From Septoria linicola (lineage: Eukaryota; Ascomycota; Dothideomycetes; Mycosphaerellales; Mycosphaerellaceae): 64,000 nucleotides of DNA. The first letter of the stretch is position 1. Every line of letters starts with the position of its first letter. The DNA lies in the NCBI GenBank assembly GCA_024114885.1, contig CP099418.1:4154001-4218000 (forward strand), given 5' to 3'. The notes beneath the pieces were generated by a model that saw only the letters and a program-made list of their open reading frames with translations, did not search any database and was not told where the DNA came from. This document shows, piece after piece, positions 10,671 through 19,505 of this stretch. The translations under genes were made by a program, and so were the position numbers.

Positions 10671-11523
10671 ATGCCGGAGACAGTCATCGACGAGAAGGAT
10701 CTCCTGCTGGAGCGATACGACAATGTATTCGTTCTTACCATGCGAAAAGCGCCAGAGAACCGCATCAACAGTGCATATGCTCAACGACTGATCACTGCAT
10801 ATAACACAGTCCGGAAGCTACTTGGCGAAGATGCTGAGGGAGCAATTATCACCAAAGGAAACGATGCGAAGTTCTGGTGTACTGGACTGGAATTGGATGA
10901 AGCGGACAGCAACCCATATGCCAACTCTGAAGGCTTCTACCCACTGCTCGCCACAATCATGGACTTTCCCTTTCCAACTATAGCTCTCATCACCGGCCAC
11001 ACCTTTGGAGGTGCTGGACCTTTTGCTCTGAGCCATGATTATCGTGTGATGAACAGCAAGCGAGGCTTCATCTCCATGCCACCAGTCAACTTAGGACTGC
11101 ACTTTCCAGGTGAGCATTGAAGCTGATCAGCCAATCTCAATAGCAATTAACCATCCACTAGGCATTGGAGCGTTGCCCAGGTTGAAGCTGAGTCCTCAGG
11201 TAAGTCGTTGCTCAAGTAACATTTCCGAGCTTATTAGACTTGTCGCTGATTCGGATCGATAGGTGGCGCGAAAGATGCTTCTTGAAGCCCATCGCTGGAC
11301 AGGCGAGCAAGCGCTGAATGATGGTATTGTCGATCAGATAGCGGAGCCAGACAAGATGCTTGATGTTGCCATGGAGTTGGCCAAACGACTGGCCCCAAAG
11401 GCAAAGATGGGCGTGTTCAGCCATCTGCGAAACGAGCTATACGGCGATGCAGGACGAGCATTCCGAGAGATTAGTTACATACATGGGAGATTAGTTGGCA
11501 CAGCTGCCAAGGCGAAGATATGA
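10671..11523 (+). CDS. Enoyl-CoA hydratase/isomerase family protein, likely peroxisomal (three exons)
   Basis: Crotonase-fold enzyme, probably a delta3-delta2-enoyl-CoA isomerase or hydratase of fatty-acid breakdown. Exons 10671-11109, 11162-11199 and 11263-11523 join in phase to 245 residues. The oxyanion-hole region ALITGHTFGGAGPFALSHDY and the downstream MPPVNLGLHFPG followed by IGALPRLKLS are clear crotonase signatures. Residues that would separate isomerase from hydratase are not decisive by eye. The C-terminus is AKI, a PTS1 variant known from the Candida tropicalis multifunctional beta-oxidation enzyme, so peroxisomal import is plausible. An upstream GTG is in frame; ATG at 10671 is the natural start. 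Introns are 52 and 63 nt. Confidence 0.87.
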
Positions 11524-11841
11524 GTTGTTGAGTATGAAAGAGTGGCCAGGGTCTCTCGTGCCTTTTGCCAGTCGTACACATGCCAGAGGTCGAGCGTAAT
11601 TGCACAGCGTCTTGATCTCCCCGGCGAGACATGAATTTCAATGCCCACAACCCAGAAGTAGATAATGCTGTCCCTGTAATCAACTGGGCAAACATTTCGG
11701 GGCCTTTTACCGAATAGAATGACGAAGCGTGGTCTCCCGGCGCGTGCTTTGTGCTGTCATCCGCGACAAACTCCAGCTGTGCTTTTGACATTTCTTGACT
11801 TCCACGACACCGACATGCCTTGACAGTTGCTAATCACACAG
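11524..11841. other. Intergenic
   Basis: About 320 bases between the enoyl-CoA hydratase stop and the next start. No domain-bearing frame or structured RNA seen. Confidence 0.5.
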
Positions 11842-13647
11842 ATGAGCGACATGGCTTCCACCACCACCACTGAGCTGCTCGCCGCAGCAGCGCATCACTG
11901 GCAGCAGAATCGACCATTGCTGCCCATGTACCTCCACCTTTTGCTCTCCGCCCTCTTCCCCATCTACACCGGTGCCCACGCCTCGCTCTCGCGGCCTTCC
12001 TCTGCTGCCAAAGCCGACAAGAAGACGCCCAAAGACCAGGATAGCGACGATGACGACGAGGAAGACGACGAGGAGGAGGCGGTTCAGCAAATGGAGGGCT
12101 TGACTCCGCGAGACGCTGTCATGTTCCCAATCATGGCCGGCTCTGTCCTCGCAGGGCTGTACTGGCTGATCACGACGTACGGCGCCAGCGTGATCAATAC
12201 CGTCCTCGGCCTCTACTTCAGCCTGATCGGCACGTACAGCGTGGCAAAGCTGATCAACGACTCGTGGACCACCATCGCCGGCCTGATCATGCCCAGCTAC
12301 TACAAAGATCAAGGCAAGTTGTGGAAGGTGCAGAACGAGAAGCGAGCGGTCTCTTCATTGGGCGATCAAAGCGCTATCACGAGAAAGAGTCCCCTCGTCG
12401 GCTTGCTTGGCCGGCTTCCACTGCCACAACCTCTGCTCAACTTCCTCTGGAGCTCACGCGGCTTGGTCAAGCAGAGATACCAAGTCACAGGCTCTGCCAA
12501 GGAGTTCTTCGACTTCAAAGCTGTCGTCACCCGCCACAATGCTCTCTCGCTCATCCTTGGTGTCGGCGCTATCGCCTACAGCCTGCTCATCGACAAGCCC
12601 TGGTGGCTCACAAACCTGCAAGGCTCCGCAGTGTCGTACGGAGCACTTCAGTTAATGTCTCCTACCACTTTCGCGACTGGCACTCTGATCCTTTCTGGTC
12701 TCTTCTTCTACGACATCTGGGCTGTGTTCTTTACTCCTCTGATGGTCACGGTAGCAAAGAGCCTGGATGTGCCAATTAAGCTCGTGTTTCCACGACCAGC
12801 AGAAGGACCAGCTACTCCAGGAGAGAAGCCAGAAAAGAGCTACAGCATGCTTGGTCTTGGGGACATCGTATTGCCTGGACTCATGATCGCCCTCTGCCTG
12901 CGATTCGACCTTTACATGTTTTATCTGCGCAAACAGAAGAAGGTCCAGAAGCAACACTGCGAAGGCGACGTGTGCACTCTGAAGACGGAGGTGGAGAAGG
13001 CACCGTACGTGTCGGTGACCAGTAGTTGGGGAGACAAACTATGGACCACCGGATCTGCTCGCGTAGACTTGCCCGCACAGCTCTCTGCTTCGTTCAGCAA
13101 GCCTTACTTTACTGCATCCATGATCGGATACATTATTGGCATGATCACGACCCTGGTCTTCATGTCTGTATTCCAGCACGCACAGCCGGCGCTCCTCTAC
13201 CTCGTGCCTGGTGTCCTTATTAGTACCTGGGGTACTGGCCTCATACGTGGAGAGCTCAAAGAGATGTGGAACTTCACCGAAGCAATCACAGGTGAGGCAG
13301 AAAAGACAGAAAACCCGAAGGAATCAAAGGGCTTCTTTGCCGATTTGTGGGCAGAGATATTCGGCAGTGCAGAGGAGAGCAAAGACGGGAAAGAAGAAAA
13401 GGACGAAGAGAAGTCTGATGAGCAGAAGCTCAAGGATAAATCGAAGTCGGAGCCAGATCATGTCTTCTCCTTTACGATCAAGCACTACAAGCGAAGTGAT
13501 GGGAAGCCCACCAAGCAGGATGAGGGCGCTTCGCCTGGGGCTGATGCAGCAGAAGATGAGGACAGCGTACTCGTCTCGAATGCCGACTTCGACGATGGCA
13601 AGGTCCAACCTCGCTTCCGTGCTGGGCTCAGCAGCAAGGCACAATAG
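11842..13647 (+). CDS. Signal-peptide-peptidase-type intramembrane aspartyl protease
   Basis: Presenilin-fold multipass protease of the ER/secretory membranes that cleaves type II transmembrane substrates such as signal peptides. About 601 residues, one exon. All three diagnostic motifs are present: YD in LFFYDIWAVFF (Y290/D291), GLGD in LGLGDIVLPG (D341), and the PAL motif in QPALLYLVPG (about residue 449). A strongly acidic loop lies near residues 65-80 between the first and second membrane segments. The C-terminal tail after the PAL helix is about 140 residues, charged and Lys/Glu-rich, longer than in animal homologues but common in fungi. Start is ATG 11842; a second ATG three codons on is also possible. 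Confidence 0.9.
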   Translation: MSDMASTTTTELLAAAAHHWQQNRPLLPMYLHLLLSALFPIYTGAHASLSRPSSAAKADKKTPKDQDSDDDDEEDDEEEAVQQMEGLTPRDAVMFPIMAGSVLAGLYWLITTYGASVINTVLGLYFSLIGTYSVAKLINDSWTTIAGLIMPSYYKDQGKLWKVQNEKRAVSSLGDQSAITRKSPLVGLLGRLPLPQPLLNFLWSSRGLVKQRYQVTGSAKEFFDFKAVVTRHNALSLILGVGAIAYSLLIDKPWWLTNLQGSAVSYGALQLMSPTTFATGTLILSGLFFYDIWAVFFTPLMVTVAKSLDVPIKLVFPRPAEGPATPGEKPEKSYSMLGLGDIVLPGLMIALCLRFDLYMFYLRKQKKVQKQHCEGDVCTLKTEVEKAPYVSVTSSWGDKLWTTGSARVDLPAQLSASFSKPYFTASMIGYIIGMITTLVFMSVFQHAQPALLYLVPGVLISTWGTGLIRGELKEMWNFTEAITGEAEKTENPKESKGFFADLWAEIFGSAEESKDGKEEKDEEKSDEQKLKDKSKSEPDHVFSFTIKHYKRSDGKPTKQDEGASPGADAAEDEDSVLVSNADFDDGKVQPRFRAGLSSKAQ

Positions 13648-13986
13648 ATAGAGAAGTATCTGAGCGTTCTATAGATGAATAGATCGTCAATGCCGCCCAG
13701 CAGGAGGCCCTATGCAATTCGCCTTCTTTTGCGCATGTCGGATTATACTTGAAGGTTTTCAAGGTCTTGTCTAGTCACTTCGCAGTCTGTCGCCTTGCCC
13801 TTAGGCAGCCGGGAAGATGTGGGTTGCGTAGAAGATAATGCCATACTGTAGCGTCCACGCCAGTGCATCGCTAAGCCATCACAAGTCTCAGGTCATCGTG
13901 GACGGACTGCTCAGAGCACTCGAGTTGTTGCTAGCCCACGACCAAATCTGCTCGATGCACAATCGAAGCGATGGATCGCAGTGCTC
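13648..13986. other. Intergenic, convergent 3' ends
   Basis: About 340 bases between convergent stops. Only short frames; nothing recognisable. Confidence 0.5.
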
Positions 13987-15210
13987 TCATCCTTCCACAA
14001 GTGTCCACTCCGTATCACCCTCATTTCTCTTCCACCCCTTGAGTCCAAGACTTCTCGCTTCCCGCTTCACGAGCTCTCGTCCTTCTAGCAAACCACTTTG
14101 CTTCACCTCCCCATAACTTTCTGCACGTAATGACACAGCCATCTGTTCATCCACAAGTGCAGTCACATCGTAAATATCTGCCCACATCCGTCTTCTACTC
14201 ACACAGCTCGCGCCTCTCGGATCAGTCTGCTTCCTTCCTTGCAGGACGCCGTTGATCAAGATCTCTTGGCGATGTGGTGTGTACATGGCTGAGAGGTTGC
14301 TGGGCACAGCGCTGTCACTTTCACCTTTGACTGGTTTGGAAAAGGCGAAAGTCTTCGTTGTGGTTTGGACTTCGAATGGTTTGAATTGATATCCATATTG
14401 AGACCAGGTCTGCTCGATTGTGTTGTTGGCGAGGTCTTTCATTCGTCCCGTGGCGCTGAAAGCCCGTTTTGTGGACCTTTCGATTGCTTGTCCTTCTGGA
14501 AGGATAAGTGTTGAGAGGTAAGCATTGCTAGGAGAGATCAGAAGAGAGGACAAGCCTGAGAGTAAGCTTGTGCACTGCTTCAGAGCTAACTTGTCTGAGC
14601 AGCTTTTGCTCAGTGACTGTGGCGCATCGGGTCTTGATGGCTTCCTTCGTACGATTCCTAGCTGATCGAAGTTCCCGCGTCCGAGCAGGCCATCTGGGCC
14701 GACATATTGTTCTCTCTCCCATGGGGTGGCATCGACTTGCTCGGCCATTGTGAGTTCCATAGAAGCATCGCCGCAAGGTGCCTCTGAGCAGTACATGTGA
14801 ATCTCGACATCGTCTTGTAATGCGAAAGGTTGTCTGATGTGCTCAGTTGAGACATTTTCTTCTCTCCATTTCACCCACAGTCCAGTCTGGTCACGTCCAT
14901 TGTTCGCCAAGCTGGCACATTCGTCTACCAGAAATCGGTTCAAGGAGCGGATAGCCAGAACTTCGGCATGCCAGTCGTGTAGAATGTTGCCGTTGGCGAG
15001 GCCGAGTTTTGATTGTGGCAGACATTTCATGCCTGTTGCCAACGCGGCACAAGTCAGGGTCGGAGTGCTGGCTTCAACTCTGCTCAGGACTATTCCAGCA
15101 AGAGGGACCCATTCGCGGCGGCTGGCCGAGAGTATTCGAGGTTTGCATTTGGAGGGTAGTGCTTCGAAGGTCTTGAGAACGCAGTCGGCGATCAGGTCCG
15201 CCTTGGTCAT
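13987..15210 (-). CDS. TAD1: tRNA-specific adenosine deaminase Tad1
   Basis: Deaminates adenosine 37, next to the anticodon, in eukaryotic tRNA-Ala to inosine; it belongs to the ADAT1/ADAR editase family. The 407-residue single exon carries the zinc-site HAE motif in HDWHAEVLAIRSLN (about residues 81-83), the PCGD motif in CSEAPCGDAS (about 145-148), and the third zinc-ligand Cys in the SCSDK motif. The C-terminal editase part follows. Start ATG at 15208-15210 (MTKADLIADCVLKTF). There is no double-stranded-RNA-binding domain, as expected for Tad1 rather than ADAR. Confidence 0.9.
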   Translation of the reverse strand: MTKADLIADCVLKTFEALPSKCKPRILSASRREWVPLAGIVLSRVEASTPTLTCAALATGMKCLPQSKLGLANGNILHDWHAEVLAIRSLNRFLVDECASLANNGRDQTGLWVKWREENVSTEHIRQPFALQDDVEIHMYCSEAPCGDASMELTMAEQVDATPWEREQYVGPDGLLGRGNFDQLGIVRRKPSRPDAPQSLSKSCSDKLALKQCTSLLSGLSSLLISPSNAYLSTLILPEGQAIERSTKRAFSATGRMKDLANNTIEQTWSQYGYQFKPFEVQTTTKTFAFSKPVKGESDSAVPSNLSAMYTPHRQEILINGVLQGRKQTDPRGASCVSRRRMWADIYDVTALVDEQMAVSLRAESYGEVKQSGLLEGRELVKREARSLGLKGWKRNEGDTEWTLVEG

Positions 15211-15962
15211 TGTCTTCTGGTGAGATCGAACTCTGGAGTCATTTCTGTCAAATGCAGTCTTTTCTACTGCCTGGATTGTCGTGGACCTCTCTGCTTGGCT
15301 TGTACGTACTCTAAGGCCCTCGGAGCCTGATGAATACTGTCAGACTGAGGAAAGCATGGCGAGCGTCACTTGACTTGGGCTTGCAGAATGAAAGAAAAGG
15401 ATTCAGCATCGTGCCGGCTAGAAATTGAGCTTGGACAGCGGCCCTCACGTCTACATCAGCTCTTGAACGTTGTAAGCAAAACAGCTCGCCCTGGAGTATG
15501 GCAGACGGAAGCGTGAAGGCGAAACGTAGAAGCGAATGCAGATTTCGACATCACAAGAAATTAACTTTGGCAAAAAGTGAAAGGTGAGACATGTTTTGCA
15601 CTCCAAACTGCTTTTCATTTGCCTGCTTGAAGCCGTGAAAATCTAAGGCTAAAGGCAAGCCCAGCCCGCTAAAGACTGGTCCATCCATCGCAAAGCCATA
15701 GCCATCGTAGCTCATGATTTCATGCCGTAACAAAGGAGAATGTAGGTCGTTTGATCTTGCTGATGCATTACATCGCCGGAACGACCCAAAGGCAATGTTC
15801 ATGATGCCGAAGTAGTGGTAACCAGACTGGGTATCTCGAAGGCTGGAAAGAGAAGAAAAGCCTGCATCACCTCCATGATGAGAGAAGAGATGGCTCAAAC
15901 AACACAGTCCAACGAAACACCCGCTTTTGGTATGAGAACAAAAGCTCAAGTCATGACACCGT
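15211..15962. other. Intergenic: TAD1 upstream region and TEF1 3' flank
   Basis: About 750 bases. A 132-codon minus-strand frame (15551-15949) is present but has no domain and fits TEF1 3' UTR. One CCTCGG hexamer occurs near 15325. Confidence 0.5.
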
Positions 15963-18900
15963 TTACTTCTTGGATGCCTTTTGTGCGGCCCTTGGGAAGT
16001 CGTTAGTGGAGGCGAGGGAGCGGAGGGAAGGGGAGAAACATACTTGGTAACTGCGAGGATGTTAGCATGAGACCAATAGTGCTTAGAGACGGAGAAAACT
16101 TACCCTTGCCAGCACCTTGCTATAACGCGGAAGAAAACGGTTAGCATAGTCACGGAGGAAGGGAAAAAGAGGGTAATCTCGAACCTTGTCAGATCTGAGG
16201 CACAGTTAGCAATGGTCAAATGAAGGGGTATTGGTAATAAGTACTTGGTAACGGCCTTGATGACACCGACAGCGACGGTCTGTCTCATGTCACGGACAGC
16301 AAAACGACCGAGTGGTGGGTAGTCGGTGAAAGCCTCAACACACATTGGCTTGGATGGCACCATCTTGACGATGGCAGCGTCACCAGACTTGATGAACTTA
16401 GGGCTGTTCTCAATCGACTTGCCGGTACGGCGATCGATCTTCTCGAGGAGCTCAGAGAACTTGCAAGCAATGTGGGCAGTGTGGCAGTCGAGGACTGGGG
16501 CGTAACCGGCACCGACCTGACCTGGGTGGTTGAGGACGATGACCTGGGCGTTGAAGGAGTCACAACCCTTTGGTGGGTCGTTCTTGGAGTCACCAGCAAC
16601 GTTTCCACGACGGATCTCCTTGACGGAGACGTTCTTGACGTTGAAGCCGACGTTGTCACCTGGCAGACCCTCGGTGAGCTGCTCGTGGTGCATCTCGACG
16701 GACTTGACTTCGGTGGTGACACCAGCTGGGGCGAAGGTGACGACCATACCGGCCTTGATGACACCGGTCTCGACACGACCGACTGGCACCGTGCCAATAC
16801 CACCAATCTTGTAGACATCCTGGAGTGGAAGACGGAGAGGCTTGTCGGTTGGACGAGCTGGTGGGTCGATGGCGTCAATAGCCTCGAGGAGAGTCTTACC
16901 AGTAGACTTGGTCTTGGTCTCCTTCTCCCAACCCTTGTACCATGGGCAGTTGGTGGAGTTGTCGATCATGTTGTCGCCGTTGAAACCAGAGATTGGCACG
17001 AATGGGACAGTCTTTGGGTTGTAGCCGACCTTCTTGATGAAGGATGAGGTCTCCTTGATGATCTCGTTGAAACGGTCCTCGGACCACTTGGTGGTGTCCA
17101 TCTTGTTGATGGCAACGATGAGCTGCTTGACACCAAGGGTGTAGGCGAGGAGTGCGTGCTCACGAGTCTGGCCATCCTTGGAGATACCAGCCTCGAACTC
17201 ACCAGTACCGGCAGCAATGATGAGAATGGCGCAGTCGGCCTGCGAGGTACCAGTGATCATGTTCTTGATGAAATCACGGTGACCTGGAGCGTCGACTAGT
17301 TGTGTTTGTTAGTTGAGTACTACAGAAAGAATGGCGAATGTGAGGTGGTGAGGGTGTGGATTGGCCTGGCTAACTGCCAGAGGCCTCCACGGCCTTGAGG
17401 TGTGCTTTGGAGGTGTTGTGTCTGCCCAGTGAGACCACATCTGGGTATGGCTTGTTGCATGTTGAGCAGAAGAACTCCTTGTTGGCGAGTGAAAGGGCAC
17501 GTTGTTGCTTCCGACGGAGGTATTTGGCACCGAGCTCCTTTGTGACTGGTCCTCCGTTTTGGACGGCGTCCACGTGTCGGGCTGACTTGAGGTGCTCGTC
17601 GAGGGCATATTGGGTAGCGGCGTTGTGGTCGCATGTGTCGCACCGGAAACGAGCCTGGTCTTTGGCCTTGTTTCGGACGTCGGCAGCGATCTCGTTGACA
17701 CGGCCAGGGTTTCTGGCGGACCAGGCATTGATCTGGTCGAGGCCCTGCTTCAGACACGCGGCCTCGTCTTCTTCTCGTTTCCTCTTGCGGTGGCGTTGTG
17801 TTGTAATCATGTTGCGCTCGCGACGTGCGACAGCAATGCGCTCAAGCTCTTCATCAGTGAAGTTGATGTTGGCTGCCACCTTCTCGCACAGTGATAGATG
17901 AGTACATAGAGGGTCCCAGGGAACATCATCGCGGTCCCAGATGTGGAAGTCGTCGAGGTACAGCTCGTCGATGATGGACTTCCGGCAAGCACGGAAGTAG
18001 ATGGACATGAGGGCCTCAAGGACAAGGATGCGAGCCCTTTGGCGAAGGACCTGAGCGGCTGGTGGCAGGTCTATCCAGCAAAGCATGCCGAAGGAGGAGA
18101 TGGTGTAGCCGTCATCGAGGGCCTTTTGTGTCAACTAGGATGTCGGACCAGTTCCAGACTTGTAGCCACGGGCACGGGTTATGATTCTAGCCCTAACCTC
18201 TGTGCCGGAGCCAATGTAGAGTCTAGGCTTGGAACCTTCACGCTCGAGCAGCAGGACATAGACGCCCCATTGACCAGGCGAATTGGAAGGCTGAGGCAGA
18301 GATCGGAAGAAGTCCAGTGAGGGAGGCGAGTCAGACGAGAGAACAGAGTCGAGGCCTGGAGCTAGCTTCAAGTCCTGCTCAAGTACGACACGGTCCCAAG
18401 CTTGCTGATCAGAGATGAGGGTCCTGATGTGGGTGCTGACGAGCCATCTTGGTAGTGGATGGAAGCGAAGCTGGGAACAGGCCTCGTCGATGGTGAAGGT
18501 GGAGTACTTCTTGTAGAGGGCCTCCATTGAGGGCTTGCGTGGTGTGGTAGCGGAAGAGACAGTGCGGCACAATGGCCAGGTTAAAAGAGTGTTGAGGTTG
18601 AGAGAAGATCCAGTGGGAGTGGGAGGTTTTTGTCGAAAGGCCAAGCAGCGCCATGACCAGTCCAGCGCAGGCAGCAGTGCAAAGGCCGTGGAAGGTGCTG
18701 ATGGTTAGGCTGTTGGGAAAGTGCTGTGCTGTGTTGTTGGGAAAGTGCTGATGTGCTGATGTGCTGAGCACGTCGAACTGGTCTGAGAATACTTACTGAC
18801 GGTGACCTAGAAACGAGAGTCAGCAATGGTTCAGACAATGAAGGGAACGGATTTTTTACATAGTATCGCGGGGTCTCAAACTTCCAGAGAGCGATATCGA

Positions 18901-19505
18901 TGGTGATACCACGCTCGCGCTCGGCCTTGAGCTTGTCCAAGACCCAAGCATACTTGAAAGAACCCTTGCCAAGCTCGGCGGCTTCCTGTAAAACATTTGT
19001 CAGCATGCGAAATGGGTGAGATGTGTGTGCATGTGTTAAAAGTGTTGTGTGCTAGCGGCGGTGTGCCCAGTGTGTCGGGCGGTGTTGTAGAGGAGTCATT
19101 GGCGGATGAAGTCATGCGTGGAGCCGCAAAAGCCCAAAATTCTCGCACCCCACCAGAATTGGAGGGGCAACCAGCGCAGAGGCGATAAGCGGCGAAAATT
19201 TGTGCGGCGAAGTGTTTTTGAAAGTGCTGGCGGTCGCTTACCTTCTCGAACTTCTCAATGGTACGCTTGTCAATACCACCGCACTTGTAGATCAAGTCTG
19301 TGTGATGGTGTGAGCCTTTGTGCCGAAATATGTCGGGCGCGAGTTGTGGAAAAACTTACGACCAGTGGTGGTCGACTTTCCGGAGTCGACGTGGCCGATA
19401 ACGACGACGTTGATGTGAGTCTTCTCCTTACTGTGTCCATAATCAGTCACTGCTCTTGCGTCCTTGATTGAAGATGAAGCTCTGTGGCGCTTCAACGTAC
19501 CCCAT
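15963..19505 (-). CDS. TEF1: Translation elongation factor 1-alpha, ten exons
   Basis: GTPase delivering aminoacyl-tRNA to the ribosome. I rebuilt ten exons, 5' to 3' on the minus strand: 19501-19505, 19360-19430, 19242-19297, 18860-18985, 18797-18806, 16245-17295, 16185-16194, 16104-16119, 16044-16050, 15963-15990. They sum to 1,380 nt, giving 459 residues, the exact family length. P-loop GHVDSGKST, switch region DAPGHRDF and NKMD are all present, and the C-terminus is VTKAAQKASKK. Five exons are 16 nt or less (5, 10, 10, 16 and 7 nt). Intron 7 has a weak donor (GTTCGA). Intron 5 (17296-18796) is 1,501 nt and contains a nested GIY-YIG ORF. Strong reading-frame agreement makes the model firm; cDNA would confirm the microexons. 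Confidence 0.93.
17296..18796 (-). other. Giant TEF1 intron 5 hosting a nested nuclease ORF
   Basis: Spliceosomal ends: donor GTAAGT, acceptor CTAG, with a CTAAC branch-like motif about 16 bases before the acceptor. It interrupts the Ile codon (A|TC) of the VTV-IDAPGH stretch, immediately before the invariant DxxG GTPase motif. The other TEF1 introns are 50-70 nt, except intron 3 at 256 nt, so this one is an outlier by an order of magnitude. Close to its 5' end is a duplicated GCACTTTCCCAACA-type motif (forward 18711-18765). Confidence 0.9.
17370..18527 (-). pseudogene. Intron-nested GIY-YIG endonuclease with two C2H2 fingers, split by one in-frame TAG
   Basis: A candidate homing endonuclease inside TEF1 intron 5, same strand as TEF1. 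Part 1 (18135-18527, 130 codons from ATG 18525-18527) ends with GVYVLLLEREGSKPRLYIGS, the GIY and YIG motifs, followed by GTEVRARI with the expected Arg. A TAG at 18135-18137 follows. Part 2 (17370-18134) continues in the same frame with KALDDGYTISSFGMLCW and LVLEALMSIYF (the likely catalytic Glu). It then has a basic helical linker and two U1-type fingers, both C-x2-C-x12-H-x5-H (RCDTC... and FCSTC...). Read through, the protein is about 385 residues. The linear layout matches fungal GIY-YIG/zinc-finger proteins I recognise. A 63-nt GT..AG segment (18135-18197) could splice out the stop in frame but would delete the Arg. Recent inactivation is the simplest reading. Confidence 0.82.

Noticed and set aside
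15551..15949. 132-codon minus-strand frame just after TEF1
   Set aside because: Begins at the TEF1 stop region and has no family features; best read as TEF1 3' UTR.
16472..17047. 191-codon plus-strand frame inside TEF1
   Set aside because: Mirror of the strongly biased EF-1alpha codons on the opposite strand; a shadow frame.
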